From the NCBI GenBank assembly GCA_050291725.1, contig JBNKKH010000017.1:62001-126000 (forward strand): DNA of 64,000 nucleotides, written 5' to 3'. Every line of letters begins with the position of its first letter. Within the stretch, counting starts at the first letter, position 1. The notes beneath the pieces were generated by a model. It was not told where the DNA came from, made no database searches, and saw only the letters and a program-made list of their open reading frames with translations. Of this stretch, positions 17,366-25,741 are shown piece by piece. The translations under genes and the position numbers were made by a program. Source of the DNA: JAAGZL01 sp050291725. GTDB taxonomy: Bacteria > Pseudomonadota > Gammaproteobacteria > Chromatiales > Chromatiaceae.

Positions 17366-18376
17366 TCACCACTGCCAAACCTCAGGCATAACTAGATGGG
17401 AATTAACTACCGCCCAACTGGCGATCAAATAGAACAAACCAAATAGAATCGTGGCCAACCAGGCCAGATGACCAGACTCCAGCTCAACCACCTTTGACAA
17501 ACTAGGTACAGATCTCCAGGGAGCAATCGCCCCTACTCCCAAAGCCAGAGCTGCACCAATAAATAGCGGGATATAGAGCAGATAACCGATATAGTTATGC
17601 CCTGACTTTAGAATACAGAATGGACAGTGGTGGTGCGGATGCTCGTATACATACAGAGATATGAAAGAGACAATTGCCACCAGCGCCATAACAAAAGCAA
17701 CTGCGGCAAATACCGCAAATACACTGCCACCACGCTTTTTCAGGCCATACCAAATACCAGATGCAATTACCAAAATACCGCTTCCATACAAACCTAGCAT
17801 AGAGTTGTGTGGCTCAATGCCAGACACCTCAGCCGCCACACCCTCGGCATCAGCCGAAAACAGCGCTCCACAGCAGGATGTAATCACATCTGGATCCATA
17901 TTCAGGAAGTGCTGCAACTGAAAAAACAGCTCGGCAAAAACCAGAGGCACTATCAGCAGTAGCAGAATATATTTAAACCTTACCAAGGGATAGTCATAAC
18001 CCTTGTTATCAAACCAGTTAAGAATCAGCCAGACCGCACCACTGAAAAACACCGCAATCTTGGTGAACAGCGTAGGCCAGCCCCACTCATTCACATTTAG
18101 CACGCCAGTAGCACACATGGCACCCACAAACTGACCGGACATAGATTCAGCGTTATAGATAAACAGCAGCAGGGAGACCAGCTCTGCAGCAAAGGCCCAG
18201 CCAACCAGGGTTGATATCAGATAAGTGCGTCGCTCCATCACCAACTGACGTTCACTACCACTATTGATATCCCAATGCCGCACCAGTTGCAGAGCAAAGC
18301 CACTAGCTAGCAACAGCATTAAGCTTACCACCACGGATACCAGAATCAGCGCCATGATTGCGGGATTCAATAACAC
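17366..18376 (-). CDS. Polytopic membrane protein of unknown function with CPFC and CC motifs
   Basis: A 336-residue protein with about eight predicted membrane segments. Conserved-looking features are MCATGVLNVNEWG in an exported loop, a vicinal Cys pair (TSCCGALF), and a His-rich loop ending HPHHHCPFCILK. The Cys/His sites suggest metal or thiol chemistry in the membrane. I do not recognise a named family. The GTG start is supported by GGGGGAGTAG upstream and follows the ABC ATPase stop by three bases. Position between an ABC transporter and two NosL-like proteins suggests one pathway. Confidence 0.7.
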   Translation of the reverse strand: MLLNPAIMALILVSVVVSLMLLLASGFALQLVRHWDINSGSERQLVMERRTYLISTLVGWAFAAELVSLLLFIYNAESMSGQFVGAMCATGVLNVNEWGWPTLFTKIAVFFSGAVWLILNWFDNKGYDYPLVRFKYILLLLIVPLVFAELFFQLQHFLNMDPDVITSCCGALFSADAEGVAAEVSGIEPHNSMLGLYGSGILVIASGIWYGLKKRGGSVFAVFAAVAFVMALVAIVSFISLYVYEHPHHHCPFCILKSGHNYIGYLLYIPLFIGAALALGVGAIAPWRSVPSLSKVVELESGHLAWLATILFGLFYLIASWAVVNSHLVMPEVWQW

Positions 18377-18379
18377 AGC

Positions 18380-19057
18380 CTACTCCCCCACCAGGCGCCC
18401 GTCGCACATCTCTACCACCCGATCAATTGCATCCGAATCGAATACGACCGCATCGTGGCTGGCGATAAGAATGGTCTTACCAGAGTCACGCAGGCCAGTA
18501 ATCAGCTGCATAAACTCATGGGAAAGCTTGGTATCTAGATTGGCCGTTGGCTCGTCGGCAATTAGAACATCTGGATCATTTATCAGAGCACGGCAGATAG
18601 CCACCCGCTGCTTCTCTCCTCCGGAGAGCCACTGCACCTGGTTCTCTGCTTTACTCTCTAATCCGAACTGTTCCAATAGCTGCTTGCTGTTCTGTAACAG
18701 TAGTTTTCGATCCAGGCCCAGCGGGTAAGCTGGAAGCATTACATTTTCCAGCGCTGTAAGCCCCTGAATCAGATTAAACTGCTGAAATACAAAACCAAAC
18801 CGCTTGCGGCGAATATCGGTAAGAAAGCGTTCTGGCAATCCAGATAGCTGCTCACCATTCAGGGTAATGCGCCCAGATGTTGGTCGAGCCAGACAGCCGA
18901 TCATGGAGAGCAGCGTAGTCTTACCCGAACCGCTGGCCCCCTTGAAACAGGTTACCTGGCCTGGATCAATCTGTAGCGAGACCCCATTAATGGCCCAAAA
19001 CTCATTGGGCTTGCCCTGGTTGAACACCTTCTTGATGTCGGTTAGCTCCAACTTCAT
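18380..19057 (-). CDS. ABC transporter ATP-binding protein (LolD/MacB/FtsE type)
   Basis: A 225-residue cytosolic ATPase of the MacB/LolD class, which pairs with FtsX-type permeases. Walker A is GASGSGKTT, the signature is LSGGEKQR and Walker B is LIADEPT. The ATG overlaps the permease stop by four bases. It probably works with the permease encoded just upstream as a mechanotransmission-type transporter and not as a classical importer. Substrate unknown. Confidence 0.9.
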   Translation of the reverse strand: MKLELTDIKKVFNQGKPNEFWAINGVSLQIDPGQVTCFKGASGSGKTTLLSMIGCLARPTSGRITLNGEQLSGLPERFLTDIRRKRFGFVFQQFNLIQGLTALENVMLPAYPLGLDRKLLLQNSKQLLEQFGLESKAENQVQWLSGGEKQRVAICRALINDPDVLIADEPTANLDTKLSHEFMQLITGLRDSGKTILIASHDAVVFDSDAIDRVVEMCDGRLVGE

Positions 19058-20187
19058 CGCATCACCGCATCAGGATCGGTAATTGATACCTGCCAAATTG
19101 GAACAATGGTTGCCACAATGTAGGGAAAGACGGTAAAGAACAGCAGCGTTGCCACCTGCAGCCCATCAACAAAAGGGATTGGGGTAAAGTTGGGGTAAAT
19201 CACCGCCCACCCCTTAAGCACTGGCTCAAATAGTGAGGCAGAGCCATAAAACACATGCGCATAGGCCCCAAGGTAGCCAATAAAAAAGGCCGAGAGAGAT
19301 ATAATGACCCCCTCCCAAAACTTCATGCGTAGCACATCTCCGGTCTCCCAGCCTATGGCCTTGAGAATACCGATCTCCTTTTTCTCTTCTGCGCTGAGAC
19401 CAGAGGCCTTATCCCAAGCGAAGATTACAAAAGCCAAAATAGCTCCTACCAGCAGCACAAACACAATACCCTGACGCCAAGAAAAGATAGAGTCATAGGT
19501 ACGCAGAATCTCTTCCCGCAGAATCGGCCTAGTGTCTGGCAACTTACGAGATAGCTTCTCGGCAATCTTGCGCACCTCGCGCTGATTGCGTACAGATAGA
19601 ACCAGATCGGTATAGAACCCCTGAGGAACTCCCAAGGTTTTACGAAAGGCCGCTTCCGACATCAACACCAGATCTGAATTAACCAACTCAGAATCCATAT
19701 CCAGAATATCTTTCACCTGAAAGGAGAAGGTTTTGCCGTCATAAGAGCGAAAGTTAATGTAATCACCAATGCCAGCATATCTAGCCCTAGCCACACCCGC
19801 ACCGATTATCACCTCAGTGGTAGAGAGATTTTTTTTCTCATCCACCATCATGGTGTAGTTGGCCTTCATCACCGGATCATAAGAGTAGCCCCAGAGGCGG
19901 CCACGCTTACTACCAACGCCGCGTACCTTTCCAATCTGTTCTAGATACTCCTCCGGTATCAGGGCATGGCGCCCACCCACAGTGCGCTGCAGAATAATCT
20001 CCGGCGCGTTCTGCAACACAATCCCCGCCTCTTTGCGTAGGGAGTGGGAAAACAGCATTACCGAAGCCAGCATAAAAACGATCAAGGTGTAGACCAGCAG
20101 CAACCCGAAGTTCTTACCCTTACGCCGCAGTAGCGAAGAGAGGGTAAAGTCGATCAGATATTTCTGCCGGCGTAAAAAAACCATCAT
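19054..20187 (-). CDS. FtsX-like ABC transporter permease
   Basis: A 377-residue MacB/LolCE-type permease. One N-terminal membrane helix (about 30-50), a large periplasmic domain, and three C-terminal helices (from about 240) give the usual FtsX topology. The KKEIGILKAIGW coupling motif is seen in the cytosolic loop. It overlaps both neighbours by four bases. One gene encodes one half-permease, so a homodimer is likely. Confidence 0.88.
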   Translation of the reverse strand: MMVFLRRQKYLIDFTLSSLLRRKGKNFGLLLVYTLIVFMLASVMLFSHSLRKEAGIVLQNAPEIILQRTVGGRHALIPEEYLEQIGKVRGVGSKRGRLWGYSYDPVMKANYTMMVDEKKNLSTTEVIIGAGVARARYAGIGDYINFRSYDGKTFSFQVKDILDMDSELVNSDLVLMSEAAFRKTLGVPQGFYTDLVLSVRNQREVRKIAEKLSRKLPDTRPILREEILRTYDSIFSWRQGIVFVLLVGAILAFVIFAWDKASGLSAEEKKEIGILKAIGWETGDVLRMKFWEGVIISLSAFFIGYLGAYAHVFYGSASLFEPVLKGWAVIYPNFTPIPFVDGLQVATLLFFTVFPYIVATIVPIWQVSITDPDAVMR

Positions 20188-20474
20188 TGGGAAGATACCT
20201 GTGGCGGCAGATAGAGAGAGCCGCTGGGAAAATGTTCAAACGACATCGGGTGATCCTGAAAGGCGCTATGCAGGTCAGCCTGAGTTACATGCCTGGTATA
20301 ACGAGCCTCGGTAAACAGAGCGAGATCAGTTAGATCATACTCCTGTACCATATCCGCCCGCTGCTTCAGCACAGCAACAGCAGTTTTCTGACGCAGAGTG
20401 GAATCAACAACCGTCACCACAAAAAGAAACAGACAGATAGAAAAAAACAGCAGAAGATAGTCTGATTTACGCAT
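20184..20474 (-). CDS. Small membrane-anchored periplasmic protein, first gene of the NosL/ABC cluster
   Basis: A 96-residue protein with one N-terminal hydrophobic helix (about residues 7-24) and a short periplasmic tail. No recognised domain. The stop overlaps the permease start (ATGA). Coupled translation and the FNR-boxed promoter 57 bp upstream of its start argue that it is a real gene. It may be an accessory subunit of the ABC transporter. No strong ribosome site is visible. Confidence 0.65.
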   Translation of the reverse strand: MRKSDYLLLFFSICLFLFVVTVVDSTLRQKTAVAVLKQRADMVQEYDLTDLALFTEARYTRHVTQADLHSAFQDHPMSFEHFPSGSLYLPPQVSSQ

Positions 20475-21004
20475 TAGATCTTTTAGTAGAGGCCTGGTCC
20501 TGTTCGCTAAGTCGCTGCAAGAATAAAGGAATTTAAGTGGCAGGCAAACAGCTCAGCATTGATAACCATCAAGTTTTGCCACAAATAGCTAAAAACTGCG
20601 GCATATCACGCAGTTCTCTTCCCGTCCCTTCTCATGCAAAGATAAAAGTGAGCACACCCCAATAATCCCCAAAAGAGAGTTCTACTGTAATTTAGTATCT
20701 CGAAAAGCTGGGAAATAAATGAACCTTGGTTAGATTCGCTCAGTTCTCATACCGGGAATAGCGCAGCATATTGCCGTGAGAAAGATAGATCAGGCCTAAG
20801 TATTCCCGACTAAAGGTACAGCAGGCAAGCTGCGCCTCCTGCGATTGATATTTATCGCTTCTCCACAATCTCGTTGTGGATGATAAAAAAATACTATAGA
20901 GAAGCGGAAGATACCCCACTTCCAGCAAGTGATAACCCTTAGCAACTAGATGCAAAGCAACCTATTGAGTTATGCTATATTGATGAATTGACAAGGAGAA
21001 TTGG
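20475..21004. other. Intergenic region between the NosL/ABC cluster and the P-loop gene
   Basis: Holds the FNR-regulated promoter of the minus-strand cluster (listed separately) and a perfect hairpin, TCCACAA-N5-TTGTGGA at 20862-20880. The hairpin has no T tract in either direction. A 71-codon minus-strand reading frame at 20740-20955 has no family resemblance or ribosome site and is not called. AAGGAG at 20994-20999 belongs to the next gene. Confidence 0.5.
20531..20572 (-). promoter_or_regulatory. Class-II FNR-type promoter of the NosL/ABC cluster
   Basis: On the minus strand TTGAT-GGTT-ATCAA (20572-20559) is a perfect match to the FNR/Anr consensus. Exactly 22 bases follow before TTAAAT (20536-20531), which fits a -10 element. 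This is the geometry of a class-II FNR-activated promoter, with the box centred at -41.5. The predicted start of transcription is near 20524, giving a leader of about 50 nt. Confidence 0.78.
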
Positions 21005-21415
21005 ATGCCGCACGCGTTTGCACTACAGGGGCCGGGTAAATGCGGGAAATCAGCTACATTTTTGCAAATCTACAATAAGCTGAAACATAAATACCCAACA
21101 ACTACTATTAAATCGATTCACAACAGCACGGACGATATCTCAGTAATACTAACTGGGGTAAATGGCTATACTGTTGGCATTGAAAGCAGGGATACTCCTG
21201 GCTCACGATTACAACGCACTCTTAACGCCTTCGCTGCAGCGAAGTGCGATATTATTTTTTGCCCATGTAGAACTAAAGGCATGACCGTACAGTGGGTTAA
21301 AACCCTGCCTCTCCAGTACAAAATTCACTTTATTCAGCAAAACCGAGTTGCAACCAAACATGCAGCGGCCAATGCAGCCACAGCTGCACTGCTTATGCAA
21401 CAAGCTGGCATATAG
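21005..21415 (+). CDS. Small P-loop protein of unknown function
   Basis: A 136-residue protein beginning with a Walker A motif, GPGKCGKS, at about residues 9-16. A weak Walker B-like strand (KCDIIFCPC) follows near 80. It is too short for a transporter ATPase and no known kinase family is recognised. AAGGAGAA precedes the ATG. Neighbouring genes are unrelated. It may bind and act on a nucleotide, but this rests on the P-loop alone. It may have been acquired with the other small genes around it. Confidence 0.6.
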   Translation: MPHAFALQGPGKCGKSATFLQIYNKLKHKYPTTTIKSIHNSTDDISVILTGVNGYTVGIESRDTPGSRLQRTLNAFAAAKCDIIFCPCRTKGMTVQWVKTLPLQYKIHFIQQNRVATKHAAANAATAALLMQQAGI

Positions 21416-21648
21416 TCCCGACAAAGAAACAGTACTCAAGCAGAAGAGTAGACAGACGCATCTACATTTTCGCTATTCCTGGTTCATATTTCATTAAGAT
21501 TCGGTTCATGCTGGGTTAAGCTTAATAACTTTATCCTTTGCAACGTAGGAAATCGGACACAAGCTTACCTACAAGGTAATTTTGATTTAATGACACTAAA
21601 TATTAGTAATAATATAGTTAAACATGCATACATTAAGGAGATAATAAA

Positions 21649-22542
21649 ATGAAACGGCTTAACCAACTAATGATCCTGGGCCTTGCTCTTGGCAGCTTTA
21701 CCTGCGGCGCTCAGGCTGCACCACCCAAGAAAGAGATCTGTCCCGCACCAACTAGTCATGCAGCAAGAACTGCTGCGGTCAACGCCGCTTGCCGGCACTT
21801 CAACGGCGTCCTCCAGAGCTGGGATATGCATAAAGCCTTCAATTCCGCAGGGCAGATTATAAGCTGCATACACTTCACTTGTAGGCCAGGGTCACAAAAC
21901 ATGGGCAACCCTGATCCAGGGCATCAAGGCCAAGACCAGAGCAACAACCAACCAGCGGCTGCACCTAAGAGTTTTTCGCTTAAACTTCGAGATGCATATC
22001 TAGTACACAACCCATCAAACAATGTCTTGCAGATTGCTGCTCAGGGCAACGTGCTCTCCTACGGCGGAGACTGGCAAGTACGTAAGCTGAAGCCCTATCT
22101 GTACCACTTTAAACAGAATAACTGGAGGGGATTCTATTGGGCTGTCAATACCTCTCGTGGCGAGGTATACAGAGTCAAAGACGGCCGCTTTGGTCAGCTT
22201 GGAGGTATCCAACAGAAGCTCCATATTGGGGTGGATGCGGTTGGCAATGCCAATAACCCCACGCGCTTTTCCCTACGCCTCCGTGATGCGGCTCTTAAGC
22301 ACCAGGTAGGTAGATCTGGCCTACAGATTGTATCTCAGGGTAACGTTCTATCCTATGGCGGCGACTGGCAGGTGCGTAAGCTGAAGCCCTATCTGTACCA
22401 CTTTAAACAGAATAACTGGAGGGGATTCCATTGGCAGATCAACACCTCGCGCAAAGAGGCTTACCGAGTTGAAAACGGTAGTTTTGGACGGGTCGGCGGC
22501 AATAAGACCAGGTTGCATATGGGTATTAGTCCGACGTATTAA
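21649..22542 (+). CDS. Secreted protein with two tandem ~98-residue repeats
   Basis: A 297-residue exported protein. A signal peptide ends at AQA near residue 24. A Cys-containing N-terminal domain (about 25-85) is followed by a low-complexity Gln/Asn/Asp linker. Two copies of one domain then follow, each with the pattern FSLxLRDA...LQI...QGNVLSYGGDWQVRKLKPYLYHF. The second starts 98 codons after the first. No known domain is recognised. The two repeats share an identical 54-bp segment, so duplication or gene conversion is recent. AAGGAG precedes the ATG. Terminated by a strong hairpin. Confidence 0.72.
   Translation: MKRLNQLMILGLALGSFTCGAQAAPPKKEICPAPTSHAARTAAVNAACRHFNGVLQSWDMHKAFNSAGQIISCIHFTCRPGSQNMGNPDPGHQGQDQSNNQPAAAPKSFSLKLRDAYLVHNPSNNVLQIAAQGNVLSYGGDWQVRKLKPYLYHFKQNNWRGFYWAVNTSRGEVYRVKDGRFGQLGGIQQKLHIGVDAVGNANNPTRFSLRLRDAALKHQVGRSGLQIVSQGNVLSYGGDWQVRKLKPYLYHFKQNNWRGFHWQINTSRKEAYRVENGSFGRVGGNKTRLHMGISPTY
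22081..22134 (+). repeat. Internal direct repeat, copy 1 (54 bp)
   Basis: Identical over 54 bases to 22375-22428, 294 bp downstream in the same reading frame. It encodes the core of the first repeat domain of the secreted protein. Confidence 0.9.
22375..22428 (+). repeat. Internal direct repeat, copy 2 (54 bp)
   Basis: Identical over 54 bases to 22081-22134. The 294-bp offset equals 98 codons, so an unequal exchange between copies would keep the frame. Confidence 0.9.
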
Positions 22543-22560
22543 TTTTCATCTCTACTTAAA

Positions 22561-22601
22561 CATCGGGCCGCATCACTTGGGTGGTGCGGCCCGATGCTTT
22601 T
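22561..22601 (+). terminator. Terminator after the tandem-repeat gene
   Basis: Strong GC-rich hairpin with a 16-bp stem (one G-T pair), CATCGGGCCGCATCAC pairing across a TTGG loop, followed by CTTTTAT. It lies about 20 bp after the stop codon. Confidence 0.88.
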
Positions 22602-22651
22602 ATCTTACAATTCCGAAACAAGTTTTTCATTCAGCTACATATGAGGTAACA

Positions 22652-23083
22652 ATGAAATTTTACTATGCAATGGTAATTGTCATCCTGAGTATCTCCTGCA
22701 CCGCCATGGCAGGAAACATATCTTCCAAAGAAACTGCACATATAAATCAGCTAATTGGCTGCTATACGGCAGGTGAAGAGGAAAGCGTACTGTTAGAGCT
22801 CACGGAAAACCAGGGGAAATATTCTGCTACGTTATACGATGGCGGTAAAATAATTGAGAGTATAGAAGTACATGTTGGTGATAAAAATGAACTCCAGAAT
22901 AATTTTTACTTTTCTCCGGATGAAATTAACCACATTAACGGCAACTTGATTGCAGATGATATTGCCTTTGGTGTACTTCTAGTGAAGCCAGGGGATAGAT
23001 TAGCGGGAAAAGTTGCTAAAACAAACTACTTTGGTTTATTGATCATGGGAGCTGCTTCACTTAACAAAATCCCGTGCGACTAA
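22652..23083 (+). CDS. Exported hypothetical protein
   Basis: A 143-residue protein with a signal peptide (probable cleavage after AMA near residue 20). Start 22652 is chosen because TGAGGT lies 6 bases upstream and the signal peptide begins there. The longer in-frame reading would run through the preceding terminator. Two cysteines remain in the mature protein (GCYT and the C-terminal PCD). No recognised domain. Confidence 0.6.
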   Translation: MKFYYAMVIVILSISCTAMAGNISSKETAHINQLIGCYTAGEEESVLLELTENQGKYSATLYDGGKIIESIEVHVGDKNELQNNFYFSPDEINHINGNLIADDIAFGVLLVKPGDRLAGKVAKTNYFGLLIMGAASLNKIPCD

Positions 23084-23186
23084 TTCACTAAAGCATAAAA
23101 TAAATGAGATATAAACATGGCATGCGCAAACTGCGGCCCAACTAGCCAGGCTATACTTCACCGGTAAACTGCCGTCTAACCAGACC

Positions 23187-23879
23187 TCAACAACCTGCCC
23201 AACCCAACTTTTCAAATAGCAAACATATATCTGGTTCTAGCGCAGCTTTTATGGTTAGCTTCTGTTGAGTGTATGGATGCTGAAACTCCAACTCTGTTGC
23301 CATAAGTAGTAGACGGCTAATCTCGAACTGCTCTCGGAATAGCTGGTTATGTTTGCCATCACCATGGGTGGTGTCTCCCACTATAGGGTGAAAGATATGC
23401 TTCATGTGTTTACGGATCTGATGCATGCGTCCAGTTTTGGGTTCTATCTCTAACAAAGAGTAGCGAGCTGTGCGATAACGCCCAACTGGGCGAGAAAGTT
23501 CCACCTGGGCTAGCTTGCGATATGCGGTAACTGCTGATTGCGGTTCTGTCCATTTTTCCTCTTGCAGTGGGTAGTCTATTACCCCGCTCTCCTCAGAGTA
23601 GCCACGCACTACCGCTAGGTAACGTTTGCTAACTTCTCTTTGTTCAAACTCTTGGGCCAGCAGCCGAGCAGCATCTGAGTTCAGTCCAAACACAAGGACT
23701 CCAGATGTAGGGCGGTCCAGGCGATGTATGGGATATACCCACTGCCCTATTTGATTGCGCAACATCTGCAGTACAAACCGCTTATCTTGTGAGATACGGG
23801 TGCGGTGGACTAACAAGCCTGGGGGTTTGTGAATGGCGATATAGTTATCATCTTGAAAAAGTATAGGAAGCTGCTGCAT
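23187..23879 (-). CDS. truC: tRNA pseudouridine(65) synthase TruC
   Basis: Isomerises U65 in tRNA; RluA-family fold. The motif HRLDRPTSG carries the catalytic Asp, and the substrate-binding signature KTGRMHQIRKH is present. Start 23879 gives a protein beginning MQQLPILFQDD, in line with E. coli TruC; two earlier in-frame starts add residues not found in the family. The C-terminus ends at GWAGC as in the short TruC forms. No clear ribosome site at any of the starts. Confidence 0.9.
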   Translation of the reverse strand: MQQLPILFQDDNYIAIHKPPGLLVHRTRISQDKRFVLQMLRNQIGQWVYPIHRLDRPTSGVLVFGLNSDAARLLAQEFEQREVSKRYLAVVRGYSEESGVIDYPLQEEKWTEPQSAVTAYRKLAQVELSRPVGRYRTARYSLLEIEPKTGRMHQIRKHMKHIFHPIVGDTTHGDGKHNQLFREQFEISRLLLMATELEFQHPYTQQKLTIKAALEPDICLLFEKLGWAGC

Positions 23880-24096
23880 GATGCTGGCATTGTAAGTCCA
23901 ACCACGATCCAGCAGCAACTGGACCATCCAGCGCAATGCCCGTTGGTTATTGCGCCCTATCGAAACGGATAATAGCTCGGCGTTATAAGATGTTATTACA
24001 AATTAACAAGGTTAATATTGTATGGCAGAACAATAAGAATTAGACCATAATTATATGATCATGCTGATCGTCCAAACATCAAAATGAGAGAGATAA

Positions 24097-24462
24097 ATGA
24101 AAAATGAGTTTGTTATCACATTTGAGAACGACCACATCAAGGTTATTTCAAATGGGGACAAAAGCTACGAGTCAGCTTCAAAACTTTGGTGTGCAATTAA
24201 AGAGAAATGCGAGGCGCACAACTGCTTTAAAGTTTTGGGAATTGCAAACTCAGAGAAGCACTTTGATACCATGGAGGCATTTTCCCATGCCGATCTGTTT
24301 ATTGATCTTGGCATTAATCACAAATATGAGATTGCCTGGGTTGAGCTGAATCCAGAAGCAGTTGAAACAGTGAAGTTTATAGAGACCGTTTTAAAGAATC
24401 GCGGTCTCCCCGGACTGGTATTCACCAACGAAGAAGCAGCAAAAAAGTGGCTCCTGCAATAA
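24097..24462 (+). CDS. Hypothetical protein, possibly STAS/SpoIIAA-like
   Basis: A 121-residue soluble protein. The alternating beta/alpha pattern, with VLGIANS, a helix, and ADLFIDLGI then IAWVELN, resembles SpoIIAA-like STAS folds, but the resemblance is weak. GAGAGATAA precedes the ATG. No catalytic residues can be named. Converges with the MsrAB gene 18 bp away. Confidence 0.55.
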   Translation: MKNEFVITFENDHIKVISNGDKSYESASKLWCAIKEKCEAHNCFKVLGIANSEKHFDTMEAFSHADLFIDLGINHKYEIAWVELNPEAVETVKFIETVLKNRGLPGLVFTNEEAAKKWLLQ

Positions 24463-24480
24463 ACAAAGAAATAGATACAG

Positions 24481-25602
24481 CTATTTTTCAAACTGCTGCA
24501 AATAATCTCCATATCCCTGCTGTTCCATCTTCTCTTTGGGTATAAATCTTAAAGCAGCTGAATTGATACAGTAGCGCTGGCCAGTTGGTTCCGGGCCGTC
24601 ATCAAAAACATGTCCCAGGTGTGAATCACCATGGCTGCTGCGAACCTCGGTACGAGGAAGAATAAGTTTAAAATCTGTTTCGGTACGTACATATTCCGGT
24701 TTGATTGGTTGGGTAAAGCTAGGCCAACCGGTCTTCGAGTCATATTTGTCTTTAGATGAAAACAGCGGTTCTCCAGTAACAACATCTACATAAATCCCTT
24801 CTCTCTTCTCATCCCAATATTCGTTGCTGAAGGGGCGCTCTGTGCCCTCCTCTTGAGTTACTTCAAATTGCAGAGGAGTGAGTGTCTTGCGTAGCTCTGC
24901 ATCACTTGGAACCGTGTATTGTTTCTCGCCGCTCATCTTCTTCTCCATCTTCTGTCCACCACCACCTTTCGCTTCAACTTTTGGCCAAGCCTTTTCTAGG
25001 AACTGATCGCGACCAGAGCGATAACGGTAGTACTTATATCTAATCGGATTCTTTCTATAGTAGTCTTGATGATACTCTTCTGCCTTCCAGAACTTGGTAA
25101 ACTTGATGATCTCGGTGGTAATTGGCTTAGCAAAATGGCCTGACTCTTCCAGCTCTTTTTTCGATTTCTCTGCAGCCACGCGCTGCTGCTCATTGTGGTA
25201 GAAGATGACTGGACGATAAGAGTCACCACGATCTACAAACTGACCGCCACTATCTGTTGGATCAATATGACGCCATAGATAATCAAGCAACTGCGCATAG
25301 CTTACCTGCTCTGGATCGTAGTAGATCTGTACCGCCTCAACATGACCAGTGCCGCCCTTTGATACCTGTTTGTAGGTTGGATTATCCACATGCCCACCGC
25401 TATAACCGGAGATAACCTCTTTAACTCCCCTAACCTTTTCAAAATCTGACTCTGTACACCAGAAGCATCCGCCAGCAAAGGTTGCTATATCCAATCCTTC
25501 CAACGCAACAATTGGCTTCATCTTATCTTCTGCTACTGTTATGGAAAACAACGTCAATAGAGAAACTATGGCAGCAACCATATAGAAATAGTGCCTTTTC
25601 AT
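24481..25602 (-). CDS. msrAB: Exported bifunctional methionine sulfoxide reductase MsrA-MsrB
   Basis: Repairs both stereoisomers of methionine sulfoxide in envelope proteins. The 373-residue protein has a signal peptide (to about residue 24), MsrA (about 38-200) with GCFWC (Cys46, Cys49), and MsrB (about 230-370) with catalytic Cys345 in RYCINSAALRF. The MsrB half lacks both zinc CxxC pairs (the first site reads DVVTGE), as in the non-zinc form found in PilB. No thioredoxin domain is fused, so an external reductant is needed. It may belong to the operon with the TRAP genes, 140 bp upstream. Confidence 0.93.
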   Translation of the reverse strand: MKRHYFYMVAAIVSLLTLFSITVAEDKMKPIVALEGLDIATFAGGCFWCTESDFEKVRGVKEVISGYSGGHVDNPTYKQVSKGGTGHVEAVQIYYDPEQVSYAQLLDYLWRHIDPTDSGGQFVDRGDSYRPVIFYHNEQQRVAAEKSKKELEESGHFAKPITTEIIKFTKFWKAEEYHQDYYRKNPIRYKYYRYRSGRDQFLEKAWPKVEAKGGGGQKMEKKMSGEKQYTVPSDAELRKTLTPLQFEVTQEEGTERPFSNEYWDEKREGIYVDVVTGEPLFSSKDKYDSKTGWPSFTQPIKPEYVRTETDFKLILPRTEVRSSHGDSHLGHVFDDGPEPTGQRYCINSAALRFIPKEKMEQQGYGDYLQQFEK

Positions 25603-25741
25603 CTTGCTCCTCCTGCCATCCCGATTAATAGTTAGTACACAAAGAGATGGAAAGAGTTCACTATGCAGTTCAATATAGCTTGGTAGGAGTCCGCCCCGCA
25701 GGCGAAGGATAGTATGCTCTTTTCTATAATAGCCCAGAAGG

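Noticed and set aside
20862..20880. Perfect hairpin as terminator
   Set aside because: It has no T tract on the downstream side in either orientation. It is recorded only as a hairpin.
20740..20955. 71-codon minus-strand reading frame
   Set aside because: No ribosome site, no recognisable domain, and composition is irregular. It sits between divergent genes and is probably chance.
23110..23166. Very short plus-strand frame after the exported hypothetical gene
   Set aside because: Only about 16 codons with no ribosome site or context.
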